Positions 1 to 6,861 of a DNA stretch of 35,002 bases are shown one piece after another (within the stretch, counting starts at the first letter, position 1; each line of letters begins with the position of its first letter). The stretch comes from Desulfobacteraceae bacterium (GTDB taxonomy: Bacteria; Desulfobacterota; Desulfobacteria; Desulfobacterales; JAABSP01): NCBI GenBank assembly GCA_011390345.1, contig JAABSP010000054.1:1-35002 (forward strand), in the 5' to 3' direction. The translations under genes were made by a program, and so were the position numbers. The notes beneath the pieces were generated by a model, which was given only the letters and a program-made list of their open reading frames with translations, had not been told where the DNA came from and made no database searches.

Positions 1-1498
1 GGAGGGTCTGTTTCTCCCCGAGAAGAATGGGAATCGTCTCTTTTCCCACGATGCGATCCCCCTGCATGTCTAGGATGTCAAAGAATGCGGTTCGGACAAA
101 GACCATGCCGGTGGCCAGAAAAAAGACGGCAAAGGTTGTCAAGGCGATGGTTCCTTTGACGGACAGGGGAGGGAAAAGGGCCGTAACCACCCCCCATGCC
201 AGCGCGATGAGGATGGTCTTGGAGCCGGGAAGATCCCGGATTCTGCGATATTTTCCGCCGATGGCCGAAGGGATGACCCGCAGGTTGTAGGAGAGCCCTA
301 AAAGGCTCATGATCGTAAGGATCAAAAAGGGAAGGGTCCCCATCTCCATCGCCTTCAGCAGCCCTATCATGCCGGCAAACAGTGCAAGGGCGGCCAGGGG
401 ATACTTGTACTTTTCATAGAAGAGGGCTCGGTCCGGATCATTGTACCGGGCCTCCTCCCGGCCGGTGAGATGGTTGAAGATGTGCATGGAGAGTACATAG
501 AGCATCGCTATGAGAATAAAGGGGAGGGCGGGCTCGATCTTCTGCAGCCGGATGCAGGCGTAGCAGAGGGCCCCGGCGCCCAGCGAGACATAGAGATTCG
601 TCTGTAGCAGGAAATATTTGATCCGGTAGACGGCCCGCTGACGGATGTTCTGCTTCGGCCCCAGTGAAATCGTCTCCAGAGAGCGGTAGATCCGCCGGAT
701 GATCCAGTTGGGCGTGGACGCCCCTGCGGTGATCCCTATGCACTTAGCCCCTGAAAGGGCCGAAAGATCGAGTTCCGATTCGGTCTCCACCGGGTAGGCC
801 GGTATACCGACATTTTTCGCGATCTCGGCAAGCCGCTGGGTGTTGCCGCTGTTTTTGCCGCCCACCACCACCAGGGCATCCACCGATTCGGCCATTGCTT
901 TTACCTCGGCCTGACGCTTCTCCGTGGAGTCGCAGATGGTGTCGAAGATCCGGTAATGGGGAAAATTCTCCTGTGCCCATTCCCGGACTTCACCGAAGAA
1001 CCGTGTGTTCTGGGTGGTCTGGGCCACGATGATGGCATTGTCGAAGCGCGGCAGCGCCTCGAGTTCCGCCATTGTGCCGGCCACAATGCCTTTGCCGTCT
1101 GCGTAGCCGAGCAGTCCCACCACCTCGGGATGATCCCGGTCCCCTATGATGATCACTTCGGCCCCTTGCCCCGCATGTTTCGCGATGATCCGCTGCACCC
1201 GGATCACCCGGGGGCAGGTCGCGTCGATGACGGTAAAGCCGGCCCGCTCCAGAGCGATATTGGCTTCCGGAGGTACGCCGTGAGCCCGAATGAGGATCGT
1301 TCCGGACCCCTTTTCCGGAATCTCCTTCAGCACCGTGATCCCCTTCTCCTCCAGCAGTTGGAGCACCTGGGGGTTGTGGATCAGCGGGCCGTAGGTGAAG
1401 ATGGGGGTTCTGTGCTTTCCGGGCGCGTCGAGGACCATCTCCACGGCTCTGCGGACCCCCATGCAGAAGCCAGCGGTCTTTGCGATTGCGATTTTCAT
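1..1498 (-). CDS. ispH: IspH (HMBPP reductase) fused to a UbiA-like membrane domain, 3' end off the window
   Basis: The reading frame opens at ATG 1498 and is still open at base 1 (499 codons seen). Residues 1-280 are a complete IspH/LytB, the [4Fe-4S] enzyme that makes IPP and DMAPP in the last step of the MEP pathway. The three cluster cysteines are Cys12 (AGFCMGVRRA), Cys95 (DATCPRV) and Cys189 (DTICDST). Other active-site residues are His41, His73, His123/Glu125 (DRDHPEVVG), Thr161-162, Ser217/Asn219 and Ser261. A normal IspH would stop soon after this. Here residues 290-499 continue in frame as about six membrane segments with a UbiA-type second motif, FFDILDMQGDRIVGKETIP. The first UbiA Asp motif is degenerate (NHLTGREEA before YNDPDRA). 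The gene begins 10 bases after the CooT-like gene and has no clear Shine-Dalgarno, so it may be translationally coupled. The IspH call is firm; the UbiA-like call rests on motif resemblance. Confidence 0.9.
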   Translation of the reverse strand, partial: MKIAIAKTAGFCMGVRRAVEMVLDAPGKHRTPIFTYGPLIHNPQVLQLLEEKGITVLKEIPEKGSGTILIRAHGVPPEANIALERAGFTVIDATCPRVIRVQRIIAKHAGQGAEVIIIGDRDHPEVVGLLGYADGKGIVAGTMAELEALPRFDNAIIVAQTTQNTRFFGEVREWAQENFPHYRIFDTICDSTEKRQAEVKAMAESVDALVVVGGKNSGNTQRLAEIAKNVGIPAYPVETESELDLSALSGAKCIGITAGASTPNWIIRRIYRSLETISLGPKQNIRQRAVYRIKYFLLQTNLYVSLGAGALCYACIRLQKIEPALPFILIAMLYVLSMHIFNHLTGREEARYNDPDRALFYEKYKYPLAALALFAGMIGLLKAMEMGTLPFLILTIMSLLGLSYNLRVIPSAIGGKYRRIRDLPGSKTILIALAWGVVTALFPPLSVKGTIALTTFAVFFLATGMVFVRTAFFDILDMQGDRIVGKETIPILLGEKQTL

Positions 1499-1508
1499 GC
1501 GGATGGGA

Positions 1509-1703
1509 CTATGGGGAGATCGGCTTGAGAAAGACCTTGTGGTCCACCAGAGAGAGGGAATGGATTTCGGCCTTGATGAACTTCTGGTCCCCGAAGATGT
1601 TGATGATGGTCAGGCCCCCGTTGTCGGGCTCCACCCGGTCCACGGCCTCCATGATGAGTTTCGGGCCGTCGGATTCCATGAGATAGGCGTTGGCTTCACA
1701 CAT
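1509..1703 (-). CDS. CooT-like small (Ni-binding family) protein
   Basis: This 64-residue protein starts MCEANAYL, with the invariant Cys2 of the CooT family, and continues with a predicted small beta-barrel (GLTIINIFGDQKFIKAEIH, ending VDHKVFLK). CooT of Rhodospirillum rubrum is a small nickel-binding protein involved in nickel supply to CO dehydrogenase. Many anaerobes carry homologues away from coo genes, and no CO dehydrogenase gene is visible here. It lies 15 bases after the DUF3842 gene and 10 bases before ispH, so the three are probably co-transcribed. An AGGAG lies about 12 bases before the ATG. The family call is from the N-terminal signature and size; a role in metal handling is inference. 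Confidence 0.75.
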   Translation of the reverse strand: MCEANAYLMESDGPKLIMEAVDRVEPDNGGLTIINIFGDQKFIKAEIHSLSLVDHKVFLKPISP

Positions 1704-1718
1704 GGTTTTTCAAGTCTC

Positions 1719-2153
1719 CTATTGAAATTCCTCCCGCAGCAGCGGGATCAGGTGATCCTGGATCAGGGCGTCGATGAGATGGGGCAGGGGCGCAGGGGCC
1801 ACTCCGACGATCTCGACGTTCTCCTGGGTGAGGGGGATGAGCAGCTTTTTCGCCTCGCTTCCGGAGATGGCCTCGGCCATCTTGGGCGTCACCTCCCCCA
1901 TCATGGCATGGGCCATAAGGATGCTCACCGGGCCGATGATCACATCGGCCGTCCGCGCAGTTCGGACGATGGCGTTTTCCCCGGATGCCCCCCGATTGGC
2001 CTTGGCTTTGAGCATCTGCGCGGTCGCGATGGCATTGGTTCCGATGGCCACGATCTCCACGGTCTCCTCAAAGCGCTCCTTGAGCTTCTTGATGACCGCA
2101 CTGCCGATGCCGCCGCCCTGTCCGTCCACCACGCAGATTCGTTTGGTACTCAT
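1719..2153 (-). CDS. DUF3842 family protein
   Basis: This 144-residue soluble protein starts MSTKRICVVDGQGGGIGSA, a glycine-rich turn after a first beta strand as in nucleotide-binding Rossmann-like folds. It also has a conserved-looking centre (ANRGASGENAIVRTARTAD, then VIIGPVSILMAHAMMGEVTP). I recognise this as the DUF3842 type found in clostridia and Desulfobacterota; its function is not known to me. It sits directly upstream of the CooT-like gene with a 15-base gap, which suggests a shared transcript and possibly a shared role. The Shine-Dalgarno before ATG 2153 is weak. Confidence 0.75.
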   Translation of the reverse strand: MSTKRICVVDGQGGGIGSAVIKKLKERFEETVEIVAIGTNAIATAQMLKAKANRGASGENAIVRTARTADVIIGPVSILMAHAMMGEVTPKMAEAISGSEAKKLLIPLTQENVEIVGVAPAPLPHLIDALIQDHLIPLLREEFQ

Positions 2154-2202
2154 ATGATGATTCTGTTTCTAATGAATTTGGGCGTCAGAACAAGTTCTCT
2201 CA

Positions 2203-2433
2203 TCATCTATCTGTTTCGTCGTCCGATGTCATCTGCAACTCAGATATGATTTCCGGAACAGATTTCGGATGCAGTTTCCCTGCATGGAAATCCGCTATTG
2301 ATTTTTTTGCATCTCCGGCAATTTCTCTGCGGCGTTTTTCAAGATGCCGATGATAAAAAATATCAATAAGAATTTCCTGTTGTTCTTCCGGTAACTGCAT
2401 TACCATATCAATTGCCTGATCAAGAGTTATCAT
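2203..2433 (-). CDS. Orphan antitoxin-like small protein
   Basis: This 76-residue charged protein (MITLDQAIDMVMQLPEEQQEI at the start; then EIAGDAKKSIADFHAGKL; ending in an acidic tail) resembles antitoxin-type proteins usually encoded just upstream of a RelE/ParE-like toxin. No such toxin follows: the next gene, 50 bases on, encodes DUF3842. A GAGG lies 6 bases before the ATG, and a perfect inverted repeat (2454-2476) lies just upstream. It follows hicB on the same strand. It may be the remains of a second toxin-antitoxin locus, or a third partner of hicAB. The antitoxin role is inferred from resemblance and context. Confidence 0.6.
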   Translation of the reverse strand: MITLDQAIDMVMQLPEEQQEILIDIFYHRHLEKRRREIAGDAKKSIADFHAGKLHPKSVPEIISELQMTSDDETDR

Positions 2434-2453
2434 TTTTTACCTCAGCGGTTCTG

Positions 2454-2476
2454 CTATGATTAAACTTAAATCATAG
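2454..2476. repeat. Perfect inverted repeat between hicB and the orphan antitoxin
   Basis: CTATGATT at 2454-2461 and AATCATAG at 2469-2476 are exact reverse complements, separated by 7 bases. The element sits about 20 bases upstream of ATG 2433 on the minus strand, in the promoter/leader position of the orphan antitoxin-like gene. It could be an operator for an autoregulating antitoxin or a weak hairpin behind hicB. There is no T-run, so it is not a standard terminator. Confidence 0.5.
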
Positions 2477-2487
2477 TATTCCGATAT

Positions 2488-2700
2488 TCATGCATATTGA
2501 AGACGCCTGCCCTTCGGTTCAGGAATGCTGCGGCCGAACTCCTTGGCTGTATCCAGCCATAGTTCCATAGCATCTTTGCAGTTTGACAAGGCATCTTCAG
2601 GGCTCTTTCCATGAGCCATGCATCCCGGCAATTCCGGCACCTCCGCGATAAAGGCTTGATCGTCGTTGCTCCAGTAGATAATGATCTCGTACTTATGCAT
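2488..2700 (-). CDS. hicB: HicB-family antitoxin (short form)
   Basis: This 70-residue protein has the HicB N-terminal partial RNase-H fold signature: alternating strands YEIIIYWSNDDQAFIAEVPE, then LPGCMAHGKSPEDALSNCKDAMELWL. HicB binds and neutralises HicA, the mRNA-cleaving toxin. The protein ends soon after the core domain and has no room for a separate C-terminal DNA-binding domain, as in many short HicBs. Its ATG at 2700 overlaps the TAA of hicA by one base (TAATG), so the two are translationally coupled in the order toxin then antitoxin, which is usual for hicAB. Confidence 0.88.
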   Translation of the reverse strand: MHKYEIIIYWSNDDQAFIAEVPELPGCMAHGKSPEDALSNCKDAMELWLDTAKEFGRSIPEPKGRRLQYA

Positions 2701-2960
2701 TATTCCTCCGAATCCACCGATAGACCGTAGGTTGTGATCACTTCTCTGACCTGCCGGATTTGATATGGTTTCGCCAGCCGGCCCTCTTTCTGGAGATTAA
2801 TCAGATCGTGAACCCCCGACTTCGCGAACATATGATGGCTGCCCCTTACACGCTCTGCAAAACCAAGACTCTCCAGAAGCCGGCGCAGGTCATTGAAATC
2901 TATGTTTGAATCGGAGCGACCGCTTAACACTTTGGCGAGAAATTTGTCGTATTTCGTCAT
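2700..2960 (-). CDS. hicA: HicA-family toxin (mRNA interferase)
   Basis: This 86-residue protein has the HicA double-stranded-RNA-binding-like fold: a helix (FNDLRRLLESLGF), then the catalytic-histidine strand VRGSHHMFAK (His42/43), a basic strand and the closing helix IRQVREVITTYGL. HicA cleaves mRNAs and is blocked by HicB, encoded next with a one-base overlap. It lies 66 bases downstream of parB on the same strand, in a stretch visibly more AT-rich than the flanking parAB and ispH genes, which fits acquisition as a mobile toxin-antitoxin cassette. No strong Shine-Dalgarno is seen. Confidence 0.88.
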   Translation of the reverse strand: MTKYDKFLAKVLSGRSDSNIDFNDLRRLLESLGFAERVRGSHHMFAKSGVHDLINLQKEGRLAKPYQIRQVREVITTYGLSVDSEE

Positions 2961-3026
2961 AGATGCGGTTTATGGCAACAGTTCGGTTGAATGAGATGGC
3001 CGATTGAGCCGCTACCGGGATCATTG

Positions 3027-3920
3027 TTATTCTGTTCCGATCAGATCGAGCAGCCGCTTGAGATCATCATCGGTGTAGAATTCGATCTCCACCTTTCCCT
3101 TCTTGCCCCGGCGCTTGATCTGCACCTTTGTGCCGAACTGCCGGGAGAGGTTCTCCGCGATCCCGGTATAATAGTGCTGTTCGGGGCTGGGCCCATCCGG
3201 TTTCTTCTTTTTCCCCTCTTTGAGCCGCTTGATGAGCCCCTCGGTCTCCCGCACCGAGATCCCCTTCTCCATGATGGTCCGCCAGACCTTCATCTGTTGG
3301 CCCTGGGTCTCCGCGGCCAGCAGGGCTCGGGCATGTCCCATGGAGAGGCGGTTGTCGGAAAGGGACTGCCGGATCTCCTCGGGCAGTTGGCGCAGGCGGA
3401 TGAAGTTGGTGATGGTGGAGCGGTTCTTGCCGACACGCCGGGCCACCTCGTCGTGGGAGAGATCGAACTCCTTTGTCAGCAGGTAATAGGCTTCGGCCTC
3501 CTCCAGGGGGTTGAGATCCTCCCGCTGGATGTTCTCCACCAGGGAGACTTCGAGGACATTGGCATCGGAGATGTCCTTGACCACCACCGGAACCTGTTCA
3601 AGCCCAGCCTTTTTCGCGGCCCGAAGGCGGCGCTCCCCCGCGATCAGCTCATACCCGCCCTCGGTCTTCCGGATCAGCAGCGGCTGAAGCACCCCCTGCT
3701 CCCGGATGGAGGCCGAAAGCTCCGAAAGCTCCTCATCGGAGAAGCGGACCCGCGGCTGGAAGGGGTTGGGCCGGATGGCACTTATGGCGCACTGGAAGAA
3801 ATCGGCTTGGGCCTTTTCCGGGGCTTCATGGATCTCTTCGACGCTGGGAATCAGCGCATCCAGCCCCCGGCCTAATGCAAGTTTTTTCCGCTTCTTTCCG
3901 TCGGATGCGGGATTTGTCAT
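3027..3920 (-). CDS. parB: ParB/Spo0J chromosome partitioning protein
   Basis: This 297-residue protein is of usual ParB length. A basic N-terminal tail (KRKKLALGRGLDALIP), the typical ParA-contacting region, leads into the ParB/Noc CTPase-clamp domain, with IRPNPFQPR at about 50 and the GERR box at 95-98. The parS-binding helix-turn-helix covers about 153-174 (SHDEVARRVGKNRSTITNFI), followed by a long helical and dimerisation region. ParB loads on parS sites and works with ParA to segregate the chromosome origin. It lies 17 bases after parA. I saw no parS palindrome (core CACGTG) in this window. Confidence 0.95.
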   Translation of the reverse strand: MTNPASDGKKRKKLALGRGLDALIPSVEEIHEAPEKAQADFFQCAISAIRPNPFQPRVRFSDEELSELSASIREQGVLQPLLIRKTEGGYELIAGERRLRAAKKAGLEQVPVVVKDISDANVLEVSLVENIQREDLNPLEEAEAYYLLTKEFDLSHDEVARRVGKNRSTITNFIRLRQLPEEIRQSLSDNRLSMGHARALLAAETQGQQMKVWRTIMEKGISVRETEGLIKRLKEGKKKKPDGPSPEQHYYTGIAENLSRQFGTKVQIKRRGKKGKVEIEFYTDDDLKRLLDLIGTE

Positions 3921-3937
3921 GCTCTGTCCATTGTTTT

Positions 3938-4720
3938 TCAGTATGCGGTCGATTCTTTGGCGCGGGACTCGAGGATCTCCCCGGCAAGGGCCTTGTAGCT
4001 CTGTGCGCCGATGGAGCTGGGCTCATAGAGGATGATCGGCTTTCCGAAGCTCGGGGACTCCCCCAGCCGGACATTTCGGGGAATCACGGTCTCATAGATC
4101 AGTTCCTTGAAGAATTGTCTGGCATCATCTGCCACCTGGCGCGCGAGATTTGTCCGCTGATCATACATGGTCAGCAGAATGCCTGCGATCTTGAGCTTCG
4201 GATTGAGTTTGTTTCTGATCCGTTTCATGGTCCCCACCAGTTGCCCCAGACCCTCCAGGGCATAGAATTCACACTGGAGCGGAATCAGCAGGGCATCGGC
4301 CGCGGTCATGGCATTGACCGTCAAAAGGCTCAATGAGGGGGGGCAGTCGATAATGATATGGTCGAACCGATCCGAGATCTCCCTGATCAGGTTCTTCATC
4401 TCCTGCTCCCGGCCCTCTTCGGCCATCATCTCCACCTCGAAGCCGATAAGCTCCACCTGGGAGGGGATCACCTTCAGGGTTTCGATTTCGGTATCGTGGA
4501 TCAGCTCCGCGGCCGGTGTCTGGCCGATCAGTCCGTGATAGATGGTCTTTTCGACTTTCCGCTTGTTGATGCCGACGCCGGTGGTGGCATTGGCCTGGGG
4601 ATCGCAGTCCAGAAGAAGGGTCTTCTTTCCGAGGACCGCAAATGCAGCGGCAAGATTAACAGCGGTGGTGGTCTTTCCCACCCCGCCCTTCTGATTGGCA
4701 ATGCAGATGGTCTTTTCCAT
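3938..4720 (-). CDS. parA: ParA/Soj chromosome partitioning ATPase
   Basis: This 260-residue Walker-type ATPase starts MEKTICIANQKGGVGKTTTA, which contains the deviant Walker A box with its signature lysine. DCDPQA follows (Walker A' aspartate), then IIIDCPPSLSLLT (Walker B). It binds DNA nonspecifically as an ATP dimer and moves ParB-parS complexes. A TTG at 4732, in frame four codons earlier, is possible but has no better ribosome site, so ATG 4720 is preferred. parB follows closely. Upstream, the glgB terminator (4794-4825) separates parAB from the glycogen operon, so parAB probably has its own promoter in 4721-4795, though I saw no convincing one. Confidence 0.95.
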   Translation of the reverse strand: MEKTICIANQKGGVGKTTTAVNLAAAFAVLGKKTLLLDCDPQANATTGVGINKRKVEKTIYHGLIGQTPAAELIHDTEIETLKVIPSQVELIGFEVEMMAEEGREQEMKNLIREISDRFDHIIIDCPPSLSLLTVNAMTAADALLIPLQCEFYALEGLGQLVGTMKRIRNKLNPKLKIAGILLTMYDQRTNLARQVADDARQFFKELIYETVIPRNVRLGESPSFGKPIILYEPSSIGAQSYKALAGEILESRAKESTAY

Positions 4721-4793
4721 AACATTTAGCAACTACCACAAAAGAGAGAATTTGAAAAGGCGTTTGTCCCATCAGATCAAAAAAAGCCGATCA

Positions 4794-4825
4794 AAAAAGG
4801 CCGAATGGAAAAAGCGGGCCTCTTT
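4794..4825 (-). terminator. Intrinsic terminator of the glg operon
   Basis: Read on the minus strand, AAAGAGGCC pairs with GGCCTTTTT over nine base pairs (one G-U), with a 14-base loop, and the T-rich arm runs into six T. It starts 5 bases after the glgB stop codon, which fits the 3' end of glgP-glgA-glgB. Confidence 0.6.
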
Positions 4826-4829
4826 CCCC

Positions 4830-6848
4830 TTATATCGGTTCCAGAACCAGCGCGGTCCGGCTGGGTAGATAGAGGCGAAGCATGGCCCGCCGGGGATCTT
4901 CCGGATCGGGGCGGGCCGAATGGGAGATGCTCCGGTCGATCCGGTCATGGCCCCCGAACGCGGCATCATCGCTGTCCAGCAGAATCCGATACTCCCCCGG
5001 AGGGGCTTCGAAGCCGTAGTCGGTATAGGATTTGGTCGGATGGAAGTTGAAGACAAAGACAAGACCCCCCCGGAAAAATGCGATTACCTTGTCGTCCGAA
5101 TGCTCATGAAGAAGCCGCTCCAGAGGCCCCTTCAGGATCTGGTATTCCCGGGCCAGGTTGATCATGGCCCTGTCGAAATCCTTCAGAAAGCGGTACTTCA
5201 GCTCCGGATGATCTGCAAGGCTCCACTGGCGCCGGGCATAGTAGTGTGACCAGTTGTTTCCCTCCCGTGGGAAGTCGATCCATTCGGGGTGGCCGAACTC
5301 GTTGCCCATGAAGTTGAGATAGCCGTTTCCTGCAGTGGTCAGGGTGATCAGCCTTATCATCTTGTGCAGTGCAATTCCCCGATCCGCTATGAGATTGCCG
5401 TCGTCCACATGCATGTGATGGTACATCTCCTTGTCCATCAGGCGGAAGATCAGGGTCTTGTCTCCCACCAGGGCCTGGTCGTGGGATTCGACATAGCTGA
5501 TCGACTTCTCCTCGGCCCTCCGGTTGTTCAGCTCGAACCAGAGTTGACTCATGGGCCAGTATTCATCTTCGATCTTCTCCGTCAGCTTGATCCAGAGATC
5601 CGGAACCCCCATGGAAAACCGATAGTCGAATCCGATCCCGCCTTTGGATACCGGAAGCGCCAGCCCCGGCATTCCGCTGATGTCCTCTGCGATGGTGACC
5701 GCATCGGGCCGAACCGTATGAATGAGCCGGTTGGCCAGGGCCAGATAGACCAGGGCATCCTCGTCCACATTGCCGCCGAAGTAATCATCGTAGGAGGAGA
5801 AGGCCTTTCCCAGCCCGTGGTCGTGGTAGAGCATGCTGGTGACGCCGTCGAACCGGAACCCGTCGATCCGATACTCGTCCAGCCAGAACCGGCAGTTGGA
5901 GAGGAGGAAATGGAGCACCTGGGGCTTTGCATAGTCGAAGAGGCGGGAACTCCAGGCCGTGTGATAGCCCCGGGCCCCTTTGTGGAAATACTGGTATTCG
6001 GTCCCGTCAAAGCGGCTCAAGCCCTCCACCTCGTTGGCCACCGCGTGAGAGTGGACGATGTCCATCACCACCCGAAGGCCGAGTTCGTGGGCCCGGTCGA
6101 CCAGTTCCTTGAACTCATCAGGGGTTCCGTAGCGGGAGGAGGCCGCGAAGAAATTGGATACCTGGTATCCGAAGGAGCCGTAATAGGGGTGCTCCTGGAT
6201 GGCCATGAGCTGGATCGTGTTGTAGCCGGCATCCGCGATCCGGGGCAGGATGTTTTCGGTAAACTCGCGGTAGGTTCCCACCTTCTGATCTTCTGTGGCC
6301 ATTCCCACATGGCACTCGTAGACCAGCGCGGGCTCGTCCCGCTCGATGCCGGACCAAAAGCGCCATTCATAGGGATGCTCCGGAGCCCAGACCTGTGCGT
6401 TGAAGATTTTGGTGTGCGTGTCCTGCACCACCCGCCGGGCATATGCGGGAATCCGGTCTCCGCCGCCGCCGGGCCAATAGAGCCGGAGCCGGTAGAGGTC
6501 GTTGTGGGAGAGGGCATCGGCCGGAAGTCTTACCTCCCAGACCCCCTCCTGGTCGTCGATCCGTTCCAGGGCAAAAGGTTCCTTCTCCTGCCAGTCGGTC
6601 ATCTGGCCGATCAGGCAGATCCGTTCAGCGTTGGGGGCCCACTCCCGGAAGACCCATTCCCCGTCTCGGAAATGGAGTCCGAAATACTCGTGCCCCGATG
6701 CGAAATCGGCAAGGGAGCCTTTCTCTCCGACAAGCCTTTGCCGAACCCTTTCGATCCATTCGTGTCGGCGGATCAATGCATCCCGATAGGGGGCGATCCA
6801 GGGGTCTTTCTCGATCAGTTTTTCCGCGGTGGATACGGGATCAGTCAT
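4830..6848 (-). CDS. glgB: 1,4-alpha-glucan branching enzyme, GH13_8 (eukaryote-like) type
   Basis: This 672-residue enzyme creates alpha-1,6 branches in glycogen. An N-terminal carbohydrate-binding beta-sandwich (about 50-130) precedes the GH13 barrel. Counting from the upstream ATG at 6869, the catalytic residues are Asp341 in GFRFDGVTSM (nucleophile), Glu395 in TIAEDISGM (acid/base) and Asp464 in ESHDQALVGDKTL. The last motif and the following LMDKEMYHHM are typical of plant, fungal and animal branching enzymes (subfamily GH13_8) rather than the usual bacterial GH13_9 GlgB. ATG 6848 is chosen because GAGG lies 8 bases upstream. The alternative ATG at 6869 overlaps the glgA stop by 8 bases. 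It is the last gene of glgP-glgA-glgB. Confidence 0.93.
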   Translation of the reverse strand: MTDPVSTAEKLIEKDPWIAPYRDALIRRHEWIERVRQRLVGEKGSLADFASGHEYFGLHFRDGEWVFREWAPNAERICLIGQMTDWQEKEPFALERIDDQEGVWEVRLPADALSHNDLYRLRLYWPGGGGDRIPAYARRVVQDTHTKIFNAQVWAPEHPYEWRFWSGIERDEPALVYECHVGMATEDQKVGTYREFTENILPRIADAGYNTIQLMAIQEHPYYGSFGYQVSNFFAASSRYGTPDEFKELVDRAHELGLRVVMDIVHSHAVANEVEGLSRFDGTEYQYFHKGARGYHTAWSSRLFDYAKPQVLHFLLSNCRFWLDEYRIDGFRFDGVTSMLYHDHGLGKAFSSYDDYFGGNVDEDALVYLALANRLIHTVRPDAVTIAEDISGMPGLALPVSKGGIGFDYRFSMGVPDLWIKLTEKIEDEYWPMSQLWFELNNRRAEEKSISYVESHDQALVGDKTLIFRLMDKEMYHHMHVDDGNLIADRGIALHKMIRLITLTTAGNGYLNFMGNEFGHPEWIDFPREGNNWSHYYARRQWSLADHPELKYRFLKDFDRAMINLAREYQILKGPLERLLHEHSDDKVIAFFRGGLVFVFNFHPTKSYTDYGFEAPPGEYRILLDSDDAAFGGHDRIDRSISHSARPDPEDPRRAMLRLYLPSRTALVLEPI

Positions 6849-6861
6849 AAAAATGGCCTCA

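Noticed and set aside
438-1528. Several medium frames on both strands across the ispH region
   Set aside because: All overlap the IspH/UbiA-like frame, which carries every catalytic motif and remains open to the window edge.
2961-4800. Search for parS (TGTTTCACGTGAAACA-like) around parAB
   Set aside because: No CACGTG-centred palindrome was seen in or next to parAB.
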